The notes: a model not told the origin generated them from the sequence alone. Positions 1-10,116 are shown, numbered from the stretch's first letter. The stretch is 64,000 nt of DNA from CAJQQK01 sp965224225 (GCA_965224225.1 CBDCZF010000029.1:62001-126000); one strand, 5' to 3'. Translations and numbers: made by a program.

Positions 1-15
1 GGGGATAGAACGATC

Positions 16-831
16 ATGCCGTTTTGCGACACGCCGTTGGCTCGCCTCAACTACAGCCACAACGGCGTTGCAGGCACAGGCCCGCAACTCGTGCTGATAC
101 ACGGTGCCGGCGGGCAGACGCGGTGCTGGCCGGGTACGTGGCGGTTCGCAGGTGACGCGCAACAATCGATCGGTCTTGCGATTACGAACGATCCGGATCG
201 CATCACAAACCACAGCATCTATGCCCTCGACCTTCCCGGACACGGCCGCTCGCCGGGCCCGGAGTTCACCTCGGTCGCAGCCCTCGGCGACGTCGTCGAG
301 GCTTTTCTCGAGGCAATGGACCTCCACAACGTCGTGCTGGTCGGCCACTCGATGGGCGGCGCCATCGCGCTCGCGATCGCATCACACCAAAACCCGCGCG
401 TTACCGGCCTGGTGATCGTCGCATCGAGCGCCCGCCTGATGGTGACGGACGAGATCTTGCAGGGACTGCAGAACAACTTCGAGGAAACGGTCGGCATGAT
501 TGTGCGCTATTCGTTCGACCGTGCATCGGGGCCGTTCTTTCCGGCCAAGGCGCGCGAGTACATGCTGGCTGCCGGGTCTGAGGCAACGCACGCCGATTTC
601 CTGGCCTGCAGCACGTTCGACATGCGCGACAAGATCGCCGAGATCAAGCTGCCGTCGCTGGTCGTGGCAGCCGAAAACGATCGCATGGTACCGCTCAAGT
701 TCAGCGCCGCACTTGCCGACGCCCTGCCGAACGGACGGTTGGTTTCATTTGCCGATTGCGGTCATTTTCTGCATCTCGAACGCACGACGCTGGTCGAGGC
801 ACCAATCGCCCGCTTCTGCGCGACTCTGTGA
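16..831 (+). CDS. alpha/beta hydrolase
   Basis: A 271-residue cytosolic alpha/beta-hydrolase-fold protein. The nucleophile elbow is G-H-S-M-G-G with Ser112. The oxyanion-side motif H-G-A-G-G lies near residues 29-33, and the acid and base are probably the Asp of E-N-D-R-M-V-P and the His of G-H-F-L-H-L-E close to the C terminus. This is the usual triad order of the family and the length is typical. The substrate cannot be told from sequence; the fold includes esterases, haloperoxidases and ring-cleavage hydrolases. It converges on the L,D-transpeptidase gene, leaving only 11 bases between stop codons, so no operon partner is visible downstream. The start has no strong ribosome site, and the window edge hides anything further upstream. 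Confidence 0.85.
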   Translation: MPFCDTPLARLNYSHNGVAGTGPQLVLIHGAGGQTRCWPGTWRFAGDAQQSIGLAITNDPDRITNHSIYALDLPGHGRSPGPEFTSVAALGDVVEAFLEAMDLHNVVLVGHSMGGAIALAIASHQNPRVTGLVIVASSARLMVTDEILQGLQNNFEETVGMIVRYSFDRASGPFFPAKAREYMLAAGSEATHADFLACSTFDMRDKIAEIKLPSLVVAAENDRMVPLKFSAALADALPNGRLVSFADCGHFLHLERTTLVEAPIARFCATL

Positions 832-842
832 CGGGCTTCGGC

Positions 843-2183
843 TCAAGGTGACAGCAGGGGCGGTGCGGCCGCCAGGGCTTCGGGGTCGGTATCGCCGATC
901 AGTTCGCTGGCGCCGTCGCGACCGTAAATGTCGGGACGGAACTGCAACGTGCCGTCCTGCTCGGCCCAGGCTGTCACATACGTGAAATAGACCGGGATCG
1001 GGCGGGTCAATTCGACATCGACGGGCTGGCCCTGCGCCAGCACTTCGGCGACCGATCCGGCGTCGGCAAAGCCCGGCTCGTAGCGCGCGATCCAGGCGAC
1101 CAGATCCATCACGCCCTGAACGCGCACGCAGCCCGCGGAAAAGGCGCGATAGCGCTGGCCGAACAGCGGCTTCATCGGCGTGTCGTGCATGTAGACGATG
1201 TGCTCGTTGGGCATATCGATGCGCACGAGGCCAAGTGCATTCCAGGGCCCCGGATCCTGGCGAAATTTGATCAGCTTGGGATCGGCCGTCTCCCAATGAA
1301 TCTGGCTGGTGTCGATCTCAGGCCCATCGTAGGTCTTCTCGAGCGCACGGATACGCTCCTTCTCAAGATAGTCGGGTTCTTTTGCGAGACGCGGAAACAA
1401 GTCCTTCACAGCAACGCTGTCCGGCACCCGCCAGTGGGGAAAGAAATTGAGCCCGCGGATCGTTGCTGTGACATTGGGCGTCTGACGACCCGGCTTGCCG
1501 ACGATCACGCGATGGCGCTGCTCGACCTCGTAGCGCGCGACCGCTTCAAGCTCAAAGGCTGCGGCATTGACCACGATATAGCGGTCTTCGATCCGGCCCG
1601 CTGTCAGGGCGGCGATGCGGTTACGGTTGATCTGGAGCTGACGCAGGCGGGCGGCCGGTCCGACCGCGAGTTGGGCACGTGTCGGCCGGTCGAGGCGGCC
1701 GGTCGGGCGCAGGCCGTGGCGCTCCTGAAAGTTCTTGACAGCCGCCGTGATGTATTGGTCGTAAATATAACTGCCGTCGGTATTTCGTGCGATCTGCATC
1801 GGCAGGTCACCGGCGGCGGCCAGTATGCGCCGGATGGCGACCACAGCCCGGTGTTCATCATCGGGACGCAGCATGTTGACCCGCGGCATACGCGGCCAAT
1901 GCCCGCGCCGCTCGATCTCCGCGAAACGTTTGATGGCGTGATCGATCTGGATCAGCATCTCATCGCTACGCAGTGGAATGTGGCCCGGACGCAGATCGTT
2001 GAGCGGGATCTTCTGACGCGGCTGGCGACGCCTGGATGCAACCGACGGACCCGGCTGGCCAAAGCCCCTGAGGCCTTCCCACCACTTGCTTTCCGCGAGC
2101 GCCCGGCCCGCGCCGGTACCCAGAATCGCAGCACCCCCACCAAGTGCCTTGATCAACCTGCGTCGCGTCGTCGAAACTGCCAT
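843..2183 (-). CDS. Tat-exported L,D-transpeptidase (YkuD/YcbB type) with peptidoglycan-binding domain
   Basis: A 446-residue protein that probably makes 3-3 cross-links in peptidoglycan in the periplasm. The N terminus carries a twin-arginine signal (T-T-R-R-R-L-I-K-A-L followed by a Gly/Ala-rich core ending A-L-A), so export by Tat is likely. A peptidoglycan-binding-like domain spans about residues 141-175 and the YkuD catalytic domain about 200-365. The active-site region reads H-D-T-P, then S-A-G-C-V-R-V, with the catalytic Cys near residue 352. This matches the family signature H-G-T-x...S-x-G-C-x-R. An upstream in-frame ATG at 2213 exists, but the ATG at 2183 is preferred because AAGGGA lies about 7 bases before it and it puts the Tat motif at the N terminus. 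Confidence 0.9.
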   Translation of the reverse strand: MAVSTTRRRLIKALGGGAAILGTGAGRALAESKWWEGLRGFGQPGPSVASRRRQPRQKIPLNDLRPGHIPLRSDEMLIQIDHAIKRFAEIERRGHWPRMPRVNMLRPDDEHRAVVAIRRILAAAGDLPMQIARNTDGSYIYDQYITAAVKNFQERHGLRPTGRLDRPTRAQLAVGPAARLRQLQINRNRIAALTAGRIEDRYIVVNAAAFELEAVARYEVEQRHRVIVGKPGRQTPNVTATIRGLNFFPHWRVPDSVAVKDLFPRLAKEPDYLEKERIRALEKTYDGPEIDTSQIHWETADPKLIKFRQDPGPWNALGLVRIDMPNEHIVYMHDTPMKPLFGQRYRAFSAGCVRVQGVMDLVAWIARYEPGFADAGSVAEVLAQGQPVDVELTRPIPVYFTYVTAWAEQDGTLQFRPDIYGRDGASELIGDTDPEALAAAPPLLSP

Positions 2184-2431
2184 ATGGTTGTCCCTTCGCG
2201 GCCATGCCGACACGATTGACCGCGTATTAGCCCCCCCGGAATCGGCCCGGCACCTGTGCTGCAGACCTTTTCGCTCTTACTGCTTCGCGCTTGATATGGC
2301 CAAACAAAGGCAATTCAACAGGGCGTGACCCGCTGATATGGAATGGTCGTGTGGCATTTGACCAACAATGTCATGGCTGACAAGTTGCATGGCCACGAGA
2401 CGACAATCCAAAAATTCGCGAGGTTATTCCT

Positions 2432-3413
2432 GTGAGTGACAAGCCTGTTTACTGGTCGCGCGACGATCGCGGCGTAGCCACCGTGACGCTCAAACCGGCC
2501 CCAGCGCAACAACGCCTACGACGGCAACCTCGTTCAGGGGCTGCATGATGCGATGGACGCGCTTGGCGGCGATTCCGGCCTGAGGGCGGTCGTGATCCGG
2601 GGCAACGGTGCTCATTTCCAGGCCGGCGCCGACCTCACCTGGCTCAACGAAACGAGGGTCGGCACGCCTCGCCACAACCTCGATGTTTCGCGGGCAACAG
2701 CCGCAGCAGTCGACCGCCTCAATCATCTACCCGTGCCGACAATTGCCAGGGTGCACGGTTTCTGCGTCGGCGGCGGCACCGGTCTGGTGGCGGCCTGCGA
2801 CATCGTCATCGCAAGCGAGGACGCCCGCTTCGCCATTTCGGAAGCCCGCTGGGGTGTAACCGCTGCGATCATCGTGCCGCACCTTGTTGATGCCATCGGT
2901 GCGCGCCAGTTGCGCCGCTATGCGCTGACCTGCGAGCGCTTCGATGCCCACACCGCAGTCCGCCTCGGCCTCGTCCACGAGGTGGTCACCCCCGATGAGC
3001 TCGATGCAAAGGTCGAAGAGATCGTCGCGGCACTGCTCGAATGCGCACCGGTCGCCATTGCCGAAACAAAGGCGGCAACGCTCGACTATTCGGACGGCCA
3101 CATGGGCGGCGGGGAACTCGAAGCCCTGATCGAGGCACATTCGGCCAAACGGCAATCGGACGAGGCCCGTGAAGGCCTCGCCTCGTTTGCCGAAAAGCGG
3201 CCTGCTCGTTGGTCACCGAAACAGCGGCTGATCTCAAGAACCGCCGAGCAAGCAGGATCAGCTTTCCGTGTTGTCCGAATTGCGCTTTTTCCAGGCCTGC
3301 CCCGCAACGTGGGGATCGTTGGCAATCCGGCTCGATGGTTTGCGCAACCAGGCGGCGACTTCCTTGTCGATCGCGGCTATGCGCTTCTTGGCAAGCTTTT
3401 TGGCGACCTGTGA
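2432..3413 (+). CDS. enoyl-CoA hydratase/isomerase family protein, interrupted by a frameshift
   Basis: A crotonase-family protein, acting on an acyl-CoA of unknown chain. The first 20 codons start at GTG 2432, eight bases after GAGG. They read well as the family N terminus up to V-T-L, where the AAA run at 2492-2494 throws the frame. Deleting one A restores N-R-P-Q-R-N-N-A-Y, the expected continuation, which joins the long open frame from about 2495 onward. Oxyanion-hole segments H-F-Q-A-G-A-D-L and V-H-G-F-C-V-G-G-G-T-G are intact. Family similarity ends near A-E-K-R-P-A-R-W (about 3206). The remaining 69 codons read through into the 3' end of the convergent gene and look non-native, so a second indel near the stop is possible. 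Either a sequencing error or a young pseudogene. Confidence 0.75.
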
Positions 3414-5840
3414 TTTGCGCTTCTGGGCTTCATTGTCGCCGGTGCGGGCGGCCAGCGAGAGCCATTTGTAGGCGAGTTCCTCATTGCGCGAGATCCCGAG
3501 CCCCGTCTGGTAGAGGATCGCCAGGTTGAACTGGCTGTCACCGAGGCCACGTTCTGCTGCTTCCGCAAACCAGCTCGCAGCCGTCGTGTAGTCGGGTTTG
3601 CCGGGTCCGGCGAGCAGCACTGCGAGATTGTGCATCGCTTTGACGTTGTCTTTTTCGGCGGCACGCTGATACCAGATGCGGGCGCGCTCGGGATCCTTGG
3701 CAACGCCGAGCCCGCGCTCGTAGTGCGTGCCGAGGCGATACTGCGCCAGGGCGAAGCCGCGGCTGGCCGAGCGCTTGTACCATTTGAGTGCTTCAACGAA
3801 GTCCTGCTTCACGCCCTTGCCCTCGGCAAACCGCGCCCCGACCTCGAATTCAGCCGACGCATCGCCGTTTGCAGCAGCAAGCCGCAATGAGAGCGGGCCG
3901 ATCAAGGCGGAGGGCAATGCCTTGCGGCTGGAGCCCGCAACGCTGCCCGAGCTCTGATCGTCGGTGCCGGCTACCCCACCATCGGCGGGCAGCGCCGTTG
4001 GCTGCACGAGGCGGCCCTGCTGCTTGGCGTAGGACACCGAACCCGGTGCGATGTTGTCATCCCGAGCGGCCTGTTCCACCGGCCGGTCAGCACCTGCCCC
4101 ACCATCTGCCTTCGCAGCTTCAGCCAGTTTCGATGCGCCCGCCGCACCCGGCGACGTGAACTTGGAACCTTGCTTGACGGGACGGCTTTGCGTCTGGACG
4201 GGTTTCGCTTTCGAGAACAGGCCCATGTAGAGCGTCGTCGCACCGAGGCCCAGAGCGATGACGGCTGCGGCAGCAATCACCAGGCGAGATCGGTTTTGAA
4301 AGGAACCGGGCTTGGAAAGTACGCTTTCAGTTGCCGCGTTGAGTGCAAAATCATCGCTGGTGCCGTCGATCACACGGCCGCCCTTTCGCTCGTGGTTGGC
4401 GCGGCGATTGGCGCTGGCTGCAGCCCGGCTTGCCGCTTCGGCAAACCGTGCGCGATCGTCGTCTAGCGGACCGGGCGATGATGCCTTTTTCTTCTTCTGT
4501 GCGCCGGGGCTCTTCTTCTGACGCGCGCTCTGGGCGGCACGCCGTGCAGCGTCGGCGTAGTCGGTACGGCTGCGGTGCTGGGCCGATGGCGGGCCCGGAT
4601 CATTGAGTTCGTCGGCGACCTGCTGCAAGCGATCGATCACCGGATCTTCGTCGGTTGTTTCGTACTGCAACTCGTCGAATTCCGGGGCCGGCGGTGCAGC
4701 CGGTTCCGGCGCGTAGGCAATCGTGGGCTCGACGGCGACGGTTGCCTGCGGTTGGCGCGGCTCACTCACAACCTCCTGCGGCGCTGCCTCCTCGAGGGCT
4801 TCCATGCGGTCGAGCAGGCGGATCATCGACTGCTGCATGGTGTCGATGACGGCATTTGCATGCTCGGTTTCGTTGCGCCGTTCGGCAACGAATTCTTTCA
4901 CCGTCGAGGCAAGCGCGGCAAACTCGGCGCTGGTCGCGCCGTCACCGGATTGGGCTGCCGGGCCGACCGGAGCGGTCTCGTTGAGGCGGTCGGCAATCAG
5001 GTTTGCGACCATGGCCGCGTCGAGCGCGCTCTCCTGGCCGGCCGACGGCGCGGGCTGATTGGCGAGTTGATCGGCAAGTTCAGCGATACGCTTTTCGACA
5101 CTGTCAATGCGCGCCAATCGCTGGTTGCTCATGTCAATATGCTCGGCGATTTCGCCGATGCAGCTTTCAAGATCCTCCAGACGGGCCGTATCGCTTGCAC
5201 CCTTGTCGGCGAGCACCGTCTCGAGGCGGGCGTCGAGATCGTCGAACTTGTCGAGGATGGCAGCAAAAACATCCGCAGGCGGTGGTGCAGCCTCGGCTCG
5301 TGTATCGCGCGCGGCAAGGGATGCCTCGAGGCCGGCGAAGCGGTCCTCGAACCAGTCGCGGTCCGGTGTGTCGGAAATTGGTACGGTATAGGCGTAGGCG
5401 AGGGGTGCGCCCTGCTGCGGAGCAACTTGTTCCAATTCGCTGACCGCGCGAGTGCGGGCATCTTCGGGGCTGTAGCCTTCGGCCTCGTAGTGGGCCGTCA
5501 GTTCTTCGGCGGTCGCTTCATCCCAGGGCTCGTCGGACTGCAGCCTGGCGCGGCCGGCTTCATCGACCTGGCTGGTCAGGTCATTCAGAGCCGCCTCGAC
5601 CCTGGCGAAAGCGTCACGCTTGTCTTCGGGCAATTCATCGCGGACTGCGACAGTTTGGTCGACCAGTTGTTCGAGGCGCTGCTGCATGGCGCTCAGCACC
5701 TTGGCCTGATGCTGCTCGTTGGCTGCTATGCGGTTGGCAATACCGGTCAGCAGATTGACCGCGTCGAGCATCGAGGCTGGCGGTTCATTTGACGTGTCTG
5801 CCGCGAAATTTGTGTGCTTGTTTGCTACCTGCTCTGTCAT
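3258..5840 (-). CDS. PodJ-like coiled-coil, transmembrane, Sel1-repeat protein
   Basis: An 860-residue membrane protein. The N-terminal part (about 1-510) is long, acidic, Gln/Glu/Ala-rich and predicted to be largely coiled coil on the cytoplasmic side. A basic Lys/Arg-rich stretch precedes a single membrane segment (about 519-543, core L-V-I-A-A-A-A-V-I-A-L-G). After a low-complexity linker, at least four Sel1/TPR-like repeats occupy about 658-805 (for example G-V-K-Q-D-F-V-E-A-L-K-W-Y). This order matches the polar-localisation factor PodJ of Caulobacter and Rhizobiales, which recruits polarity proteins. No C-terminal peptidoglycan-binding domain is visible, unlike full-length PodJ. The ATG at 5840 (AGAGG five bases before) is preferred over 5876. 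Role is by architecture only. Confidence 0.75.
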   Translation of the reverse strand: MTEQVANKHTNFAADTSNEPPASMLDAVNLLTGIANRIAANEQHQAKVLSAMQQRLEQLVDQTVAVRDELPEDKRDAFARVEAALNDLTSQVDEAGRARLQSDEPWDEATAEELTAHYEAEGYSPEDARTRAVSELEQVAPQQGAPLAYAYTVPISDTPDRDWFEDRFAGLEASLAARDTRAEAAPPPADVFAAILDKFDDLDARLETVLADKGASDTARLEDLESCIGEIAEHIDMSNQRLARIDSVEKRIAELADQLANQPAPSAGQESALDAAMVANLIADRLNETAPVGPAAQSGDGATSAEFAALASTVKEFVAERRNETEHANAVIDTMQQSMIRLLDRMEALEEAAPQEVVSEPRQPQATVAVEPTIAYAPEPAAPPAPEFDELQYETTDEDPVIDRLQQVADELNDPGPPSAQHRSRTDYADAARRAAQSARQKKSPGAQKKKKASSPGPLDDDRARFAEAASRAAASANRRANHERKGGRVIDGTSDDFALNAATESVLSKPGSFQNRSRLVIAAAAVIALGLGATTLYMGLFSKAKPVQTQSRPVKQGSKFTSPGAAGASKLAEAAKADGGAGADRPVEQAARDDNIAPGSVSYAKQQGRLVQPTALPADGGVAGTDDQSSGSVAGSSRKALPSALIGPLSLRLAAANGDASAEFEVGARFAEGKGVKQDFVEALKWYKRSASRGFALAQYRLGTHYERGLGVAKDPERARIWYQRAAEKDNVKAMHNLAVLLAGPGKPDYTTAASWFAEAAERGLGDSQFNLAILYQTGLGISRNEELAYKWLSLAARTGDNEAQKRKSQVAKKLAKKRIAAIDKEVAAWLRKPSSRIANDPHVAGQAWKKRNSDNTES

Positions 5841-6251
5841 TTCCGCCTCTGGATCCAGCGTCGCGCCATGGGCCAACCGCCCGTCAATTGATCAAAAAAG
5901 GTCCAGCACCAGCACTGCCGGAACCTCAGGCTCATGGGACGTGATTCGCAGTAAACGTAGTCTTAACGGCATAACACGGACTGTCCAATTTCAGTATCGG
6001 TGCGGGCGAAAATCTGAAAATACTTCTAGTATTCTGAAAATAGGGGAAGAATAAACAATAGAAGACGGAGATATATTCTTGTCCGAGGCGCCACAATTGA
6101 AACCGCAATCGGCGTGCAAAGCAATGCCCAAAGCCCCATATGAGACTTGAACGGCGCAAGATTGGTGGTGTCGGCGTGACCGGCAACAGGTACGCCAACC
6201 GGTCCGGTCAGCCCGACAGCCGAGCCAGCGTCAGGCAGGAGAAAAATCGAC
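5841..6251. other. divergent intergenic region with an AT-rich stretch
   Basis: This 411-base gap separates the divergent PodJ-like gene and the small periplasmic protein. The stretch from about 6005 to 6080 is clearly AT-rich against a GC-rich background, which fits a promoter area. No confident -35/-10 pair, RNA gene or conserved ORF could be defined. Confidence 0.5.
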
Positions 6252-6734
6252 ATGAGGCGAGTGAAGACGATGAATCGAGCCAGTTTGCTGATTGCCGGCG
6301 CACTGCTGACAGCAAGTGCCGGTGCCGGCCTTGCCCAGGACGGGCGATCCGGGCGCTACACGATGCACAAGTCGGAGGATGGTTTTGTCAGGCTGGATAC
6401 CGAAACCGGTGCCATGGCCGTGTGCAAAAGGATCGACAATGACTGGGCATGCCGGGCGATGGCCGATGACAGCGCCACCATGCGCAAGCAGATCGACAAG
6501 CTCAAGGCCGACAACGCCCGGCTCAATGACGACGTAAAGCGCATGGAGGAGTTGCTCGAACTGCGCGACGGCGACAAACCAGCACGCTCACACAGACGCC
6601 GGCACGGCTTCAATCTGCCGACGGAGCGCGAGGTCGATGAAGCACTCGACTACTTCGAGCGCATGCTCAAGAAATTCCAAAACCGCCTGAAGCGGCTGGA
6701 GCGTGGCGATCGCGACGATCCAAGTCAGTTGTGA
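6252..6734 (+). CDS. small periplasmic coiled-coil protein, function unknown
   Basis: A 160-residue protein I do not recognise beyond its layout. It has an N-terminal signal peptide (hydrophobic core L-L-I-A-G-A-L-L-T-A-S-A-G-A-G, probable cleavage after L-A-Q). A small domain with two Cys follows (A-V-C-K-R and D-W-A-C-R), which could form a disulfide in the periplasm. Next come a charged coiled coil (Q-I-D-K-L-K-A-D-N-A-R-L-N-D-D-V-K-R-M-E) and a basic C-terminal helix. AGGAG lies ten bases before the ATG at 6252; the ATG at 6270 is an alternative that gives a shorter signal peptide. The gene stops 27 bases before the convergent proline iminopeptidase gene. Confidence 0.75.
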   Translation: MRRVKTMNRASLLIAGALLTASAGAGLAQDGRSGRYTMHKSEDGFVRLDTETGAMAVCKRIDNDWACRAMADDSATMRKQIDKLKADNARLNDDVKRMEELLELRDGDKPARSHRRRHGFNLPTEREVDEALDYFERMLKKFQNRLKRLERGDRDDPSQL

Positions 6735-6761
6735 TCGGAGGCAAGGTGACTTTAACCCGAT

Positions 6762-7787
6762 CTATTCACCGCCTCGCGCTTCGATGCCGTAATGGCGGAA
6801 CCGCTCGGTGGCATTGATCAGTTCCTGGACGGTGCCCGGCTCCGTCATGGCGTGGCCGGCAAGCGGCACGATGCGTAATTCCGCTTCCGGCCAGGCGCTG
6901 ATCAAGTCCCACGCATTTTGCAGGGGCGTGATCACGTCGTAGCGTCCGTTGACGATCGTTGCCGGGATATGGCGGATCGCATCGAGCCCGTCGATCAGGA
7001 GATTGTCGCTCTCGAAAAAGCCGCGATGAATGAAATAGTGGCATTCGATCCGCGCGAAGGCGAGGGCATAGGCATCGGAGCCCATGTGGCGGGACTGGCC
7101 CGGCGCCTCCCTGATCGACAGGGTGGTCGCCTCCCACGAACTCCAGGCACGCGCGGCAGCCAGCCGAGTTTCGCGATCTTCACTAGTCAGTTGCTCGTAA
7201 TAGGCAGCGACGATGTCATCGCGCCTGTCCGGTGAGATGCGCGCTGCGAATTCCGCGTAGGCATCGGGATAGAGCTGGTTGCAGCCGGTCTGGTAGAACC
7301 AGTTGATCTCACGCTGGCGCATCAGGAAGATGCCGCGCAGGATCATCGAGCGCACTCGATCGGGGTGGCGTTCGGCATAAGCGAGGGAGAGGGTCGCCCC
7401 CCACGAGCCACCGAACAGATGCCAGTTTTCGATGCCGAGATGGCGGCGCAGTTTCTCCATATCGTCGACGAGGTGCCAGGTCGTGTTTTCGGCAAGCTCG
7501 GCATGCGGCGTCGAGCGCCCACAGCCGCGCTGGTCGAACAGGATGATGCGGTAGTGGCGCGGATCGTGAAAGCGCCGCATGGTCGGGCTCGAGCCGCCAC
7601 CCGGTCCGCCGTGCACGGTGAGAACCGGCACGCCGAGCGGATTGCCGGCCTCCTCGAAATAGATCTCGTGTGACTTGGACACGCGCAGCTTGCCCTGGCG
7701 ATAGGGGGCGATTGATGGAAACAGAGCCGAGCGCTGATCCTGCGACGGAGTGGCAATCGACACGTTCGGCCTGAGGGCGCGATCCAT
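6762..7787 (-). CDS. pip: proline iminopeptidase (peptidase family S33)
   Basis: A 341-residue cytosolic aminopeptidase that removes N-terminal proline from peptides. The family markers are H-G-G-P-G-G-G (59-65), D-Q-R-G-C-G-R-S (85-92), and the nucleophile motif G-G-S-W-G with Ser128. The acid and base are probably the Asp in N-G-R-Y-D-V-I-T-P and the His in L-A-G-H-A-M near the C terminus. Length is typical of the monomeric S33 enzymes, slightly extended at the N terminus. It is followed on the same strand by nothing related, and the symporter gene upstream is separated by 111 bases, so it is probably transcribed on its own. Confidence 0.93.
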   Translation of the reverse strand: MDRALRPNVSIATPSQDQRSALFPSIAPYRQGKLRVSKSHEIYFEEAGNPLGVPVLTVHGGPGGGSSPTMRRFHDPRHYRIILFDQRGCGRSTPHAELAENTTWHLVDDMEKLRRHLGIENWHLFGGSWGATLSLAYAERHPDRVRSMILRGIFLMRQREINWFYQTGCNQLYPDAYAEFAARISPDRRDDIVAAYYEQLTSEDRETRLAAARAWSSWEATTLSIREAPGQSRHMGSDAYALAFARIECHYFIHRGFFESDNLLIDGLDAIRHIPATIVNGRYDVITPLQNAWDLISAWPEAELRIVPLAGHAMTEPGTVQELINATERFRHYGIEARGGE

Positions 7788-7898
7788 TGCGAGCTGGTTC
7801 CAATTAACGGTAGTAGAGGTGAATCTACCAGGGACCGGACCGATCGTGAAATGGCAATTGCGGGCGAGCGCAAGTTCTCCCGAACAATGCGGCCCCTT

Positions 7899-9736
7899 CT
7901 AATCTCGGCGACGCTGCGCGAATTGCAAGAGGCGAACCTCGCGATCGTAAACGGTTTCGCCGCCCGGAATGCGCATCTCGCGGGCTGCTTCGAGGGCTGC
8001 ACGCTGGGGACCGGGAGTCGTCAGCGAAACAACGAGCGACATCACGAGGGAAACGGCGGCGCCGGCCAAGCCTGCAACCGGGATCGGCAGTGCGGTGAGC
8101 ACACTATTGTTGGCAAACAATAGGATGATCACGGCGGCAAATCCGATGACGATCCCGGCGATGGAACCGAACGTATTGAGCCGTTTCCACCAGATCGACA
8201 GCACCACGACCGGGAAGGCCGAGCCGGCGCTCAGCGCCATCGCGATCAAGAACAGCTCGAATGGATCGAGCCGGGCAGCGAGCGAGAAGGTCAATCCGAC
8301 GACGACAACGATTGCGGCGGTCAGCCGTGCGGTGTTCGTGCGTATCGCATCGCTTTCAACTTTCCACTTGAGGCCGGCAAACACGTCCTCGGCAAGGATT
8401 GCAGCCAGTGCGAAGGCGGTTGCAGCACTTGCGGCAAGACCGGCGGCAATGGCACCGGCAAGTGTCAGGTGGGTCGCGACGTAGGGAAGTTCGAGCGCGT
8501 GCGGGACCGCGTAGAGAACGCCATCGCGGGCAAAGAGGAAGCTCGAGAGCGGTAGTTCTGGAACCCGCCCGTCGAGGCCGGCCAGGCCCATGGCGCGCAA
8601 CTCACCGAACCAATCGGGCAGCTGATCGGCACCGTTACCAACCAGGTCGCGCATCACAACGGCGCGCAGGAACGCGGCGCAGGCCGACAATGTCAGGATC
8701 AGTACCCCCGAGAAGAAAATCGCCCAACCGAGCGACTTGCGCGCCTCGTAAACGCCAAGCGTCGTCGTACAACGCGGCAGCAGCCAGGGCGCCGCGGCAA
8801 CTCCCATCATCACGACCAGGGCAGTAATCAGGAAACTTGCCAGGCTGACGCTGGCGAACGGCGCTGCGAACGGCCGCAGCAGGGCCTCGGGCCCGGTGCC
8901 GGCGAAGCCGAAATCCAGAACAGCGGTTGCAGGCGCCGTAATCTGCTGGGCCTCTTCGAGGCGCCCGATATGGCGCAGGACCGGGCCATAGCTCAATTGC
9001 GCGAGCGGCAGGTTGGTCAGCATGACGCCGATCAGGGCCGCCAATACGACAACGGCGATGATCGCGGCAATGGCTTGCGCGGTGGCCGACCCAGCCGACG
9101 GCGCGCATACCGCCGAACACCAGCGTTGCAAACACGGTGCCGGCCAGCACGATCAGCAGGCTGCGTTCGCCGAAACCAGTCAAGAGCTCTGCTGCATGCA
9201 CCGTCATCGACAGTTCCGCCATCAAGACCAACATCATCGGTACGGCAAAGACCATCGCCGCAGTGACGCGCAGCAGGCGGCTCTCGAAGCGGCGCGCCAG
9301 GTAGGTTGGCGCGGTGTAGGCACCATACTTTCGCAGGTAGGGCGAAATGGCGATGCCCATGATCAGGAAACCGGACACAATCCCGATCGTCAGGCACCAG
9401 GTGTCGAATCCATTGAGGAAAAACAGCCCCGTCAGCGCCACGATGCCGACGCTGCCAATGGTGCTGATGGCGAGCACCAGGCCGTTGTAGACGGCCGGCA
9501 CGCGGCGCCCCGCGGCAAAGAACTCGTTGGCATTCGAGGTGAGCGAAGCTGCGCTGATGCCGATGAACAGCAGGAGGGGGCCAATCAGAAACCGTGACCC
9601 GCAGATGAAGCTCGGGAGCTTTGAGCTGTTCGAGGATCAGCAGGACGAGAAACAGGCCGATGAACGCGCTCGCAAAGATGCCGAAGTACGTGCCGAGACG
9701 GGGATTGACGAGGCGGGTGCGGTGGGGCGACGACAT
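7899..9736 (-). CDS. sodium:solute symporter (SSF, VC_2705-like large subunit), two frameshifts
   Basis: A multi-span SSF transporter, read in three frames. The N-terminal piece (from ATG 9736) runs to V-S-D-W. Removing one base from the five-G run at 9576-9580 joins it to P-L-L-L-F-I-G-I-S and then A-A-G-R-R-V-P-A-V-Y-N-G, a typical symporter segment. A second extra base near 9085-9089 separates R-A-V-G-W-V from A-T-A-Q-A-I-A-A-I-I; the rest is open to 7899. Joined, the protein is about 610 residues with around 13 hydrophobic segments, the normal size for the VC_2705 type. The upstream DUF4212 gene is the usual small partner. The solute is unknown; acetate-like carboxylates are common for this branch. 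Confidence 0.8.
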
Positions 9737-9849
9737 GTGCTTTAGCGATGGCCTGTGGTTATGATTGGCCGGCGGGCGGCTGGCGTGGCCTGGCGATGGT
9801 CTGGTCGCCGTGCCGTCCGTTGTACAGCTAGCGATCGACCGGCGTGTAT

Positions 9850-10116
9850 TTAAGAGTCTTCATTGGCGCCGTGCCAGTGATCGATGGCGTCCTGCCGGTT
9901 GACGAAGGTTGCCATCGTGAACAGGGCGAACAGCCAGATACCGTGGCCAGCCATGAAATAACCTAGCGGAAAGCCGAGGAACTTGTGCTCGTTGAGCTGT
10001 TCGGCGTAGGCCGGCAGCACGATCATCAGGGCAAGAAACGGCACCAGGCTCGCCAGCATCTGCCATTTCGTATAGCGCCAGTACGGCTTGCGTTCGTCGT
10101 GCTCGATCAGGGCCAT
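9850..10116 (-). CDS. DUF4212 small subunit of sodium:solute symporter
   Basis: An 88-residue inner-membrane protein with two hydrophobic segments (around M-L-A-S-L-V-P-F-L-A-L-M and G-I-W-L-F-A-L-F-T-M-A-T-F). Ends are charged and the start Y-W-R-Y-T-K-W is aromatic-rich. This is the DUF4212 (TIGR03647) pattern of putative small subunits that accompany VC_2705-type symporters. The symporter gene starts 113 bases downstream on the same strand, which supports a two-subunit transporter. Confidence 0.88.
   Translation of the reverse strand: MALIEHDERKPYWRYTKWQMLASLVPFLALMIVLPAYAEQLNEHKFLGFPLGYFMAGHGIWLFALFTMATFVNRQDAIDHWHGANEDS

Noticed and set aside
1185..2219. 344-codon open frame on the plus strand
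   Set aside because: Antisense to the L,D-transpeptidase, which has clear Tat and YkuD motifs.
4575..5792. 405-codon open frame on the plus strand
   Set aside because: Antisense to the PodJ-like gene; no family resemblance.
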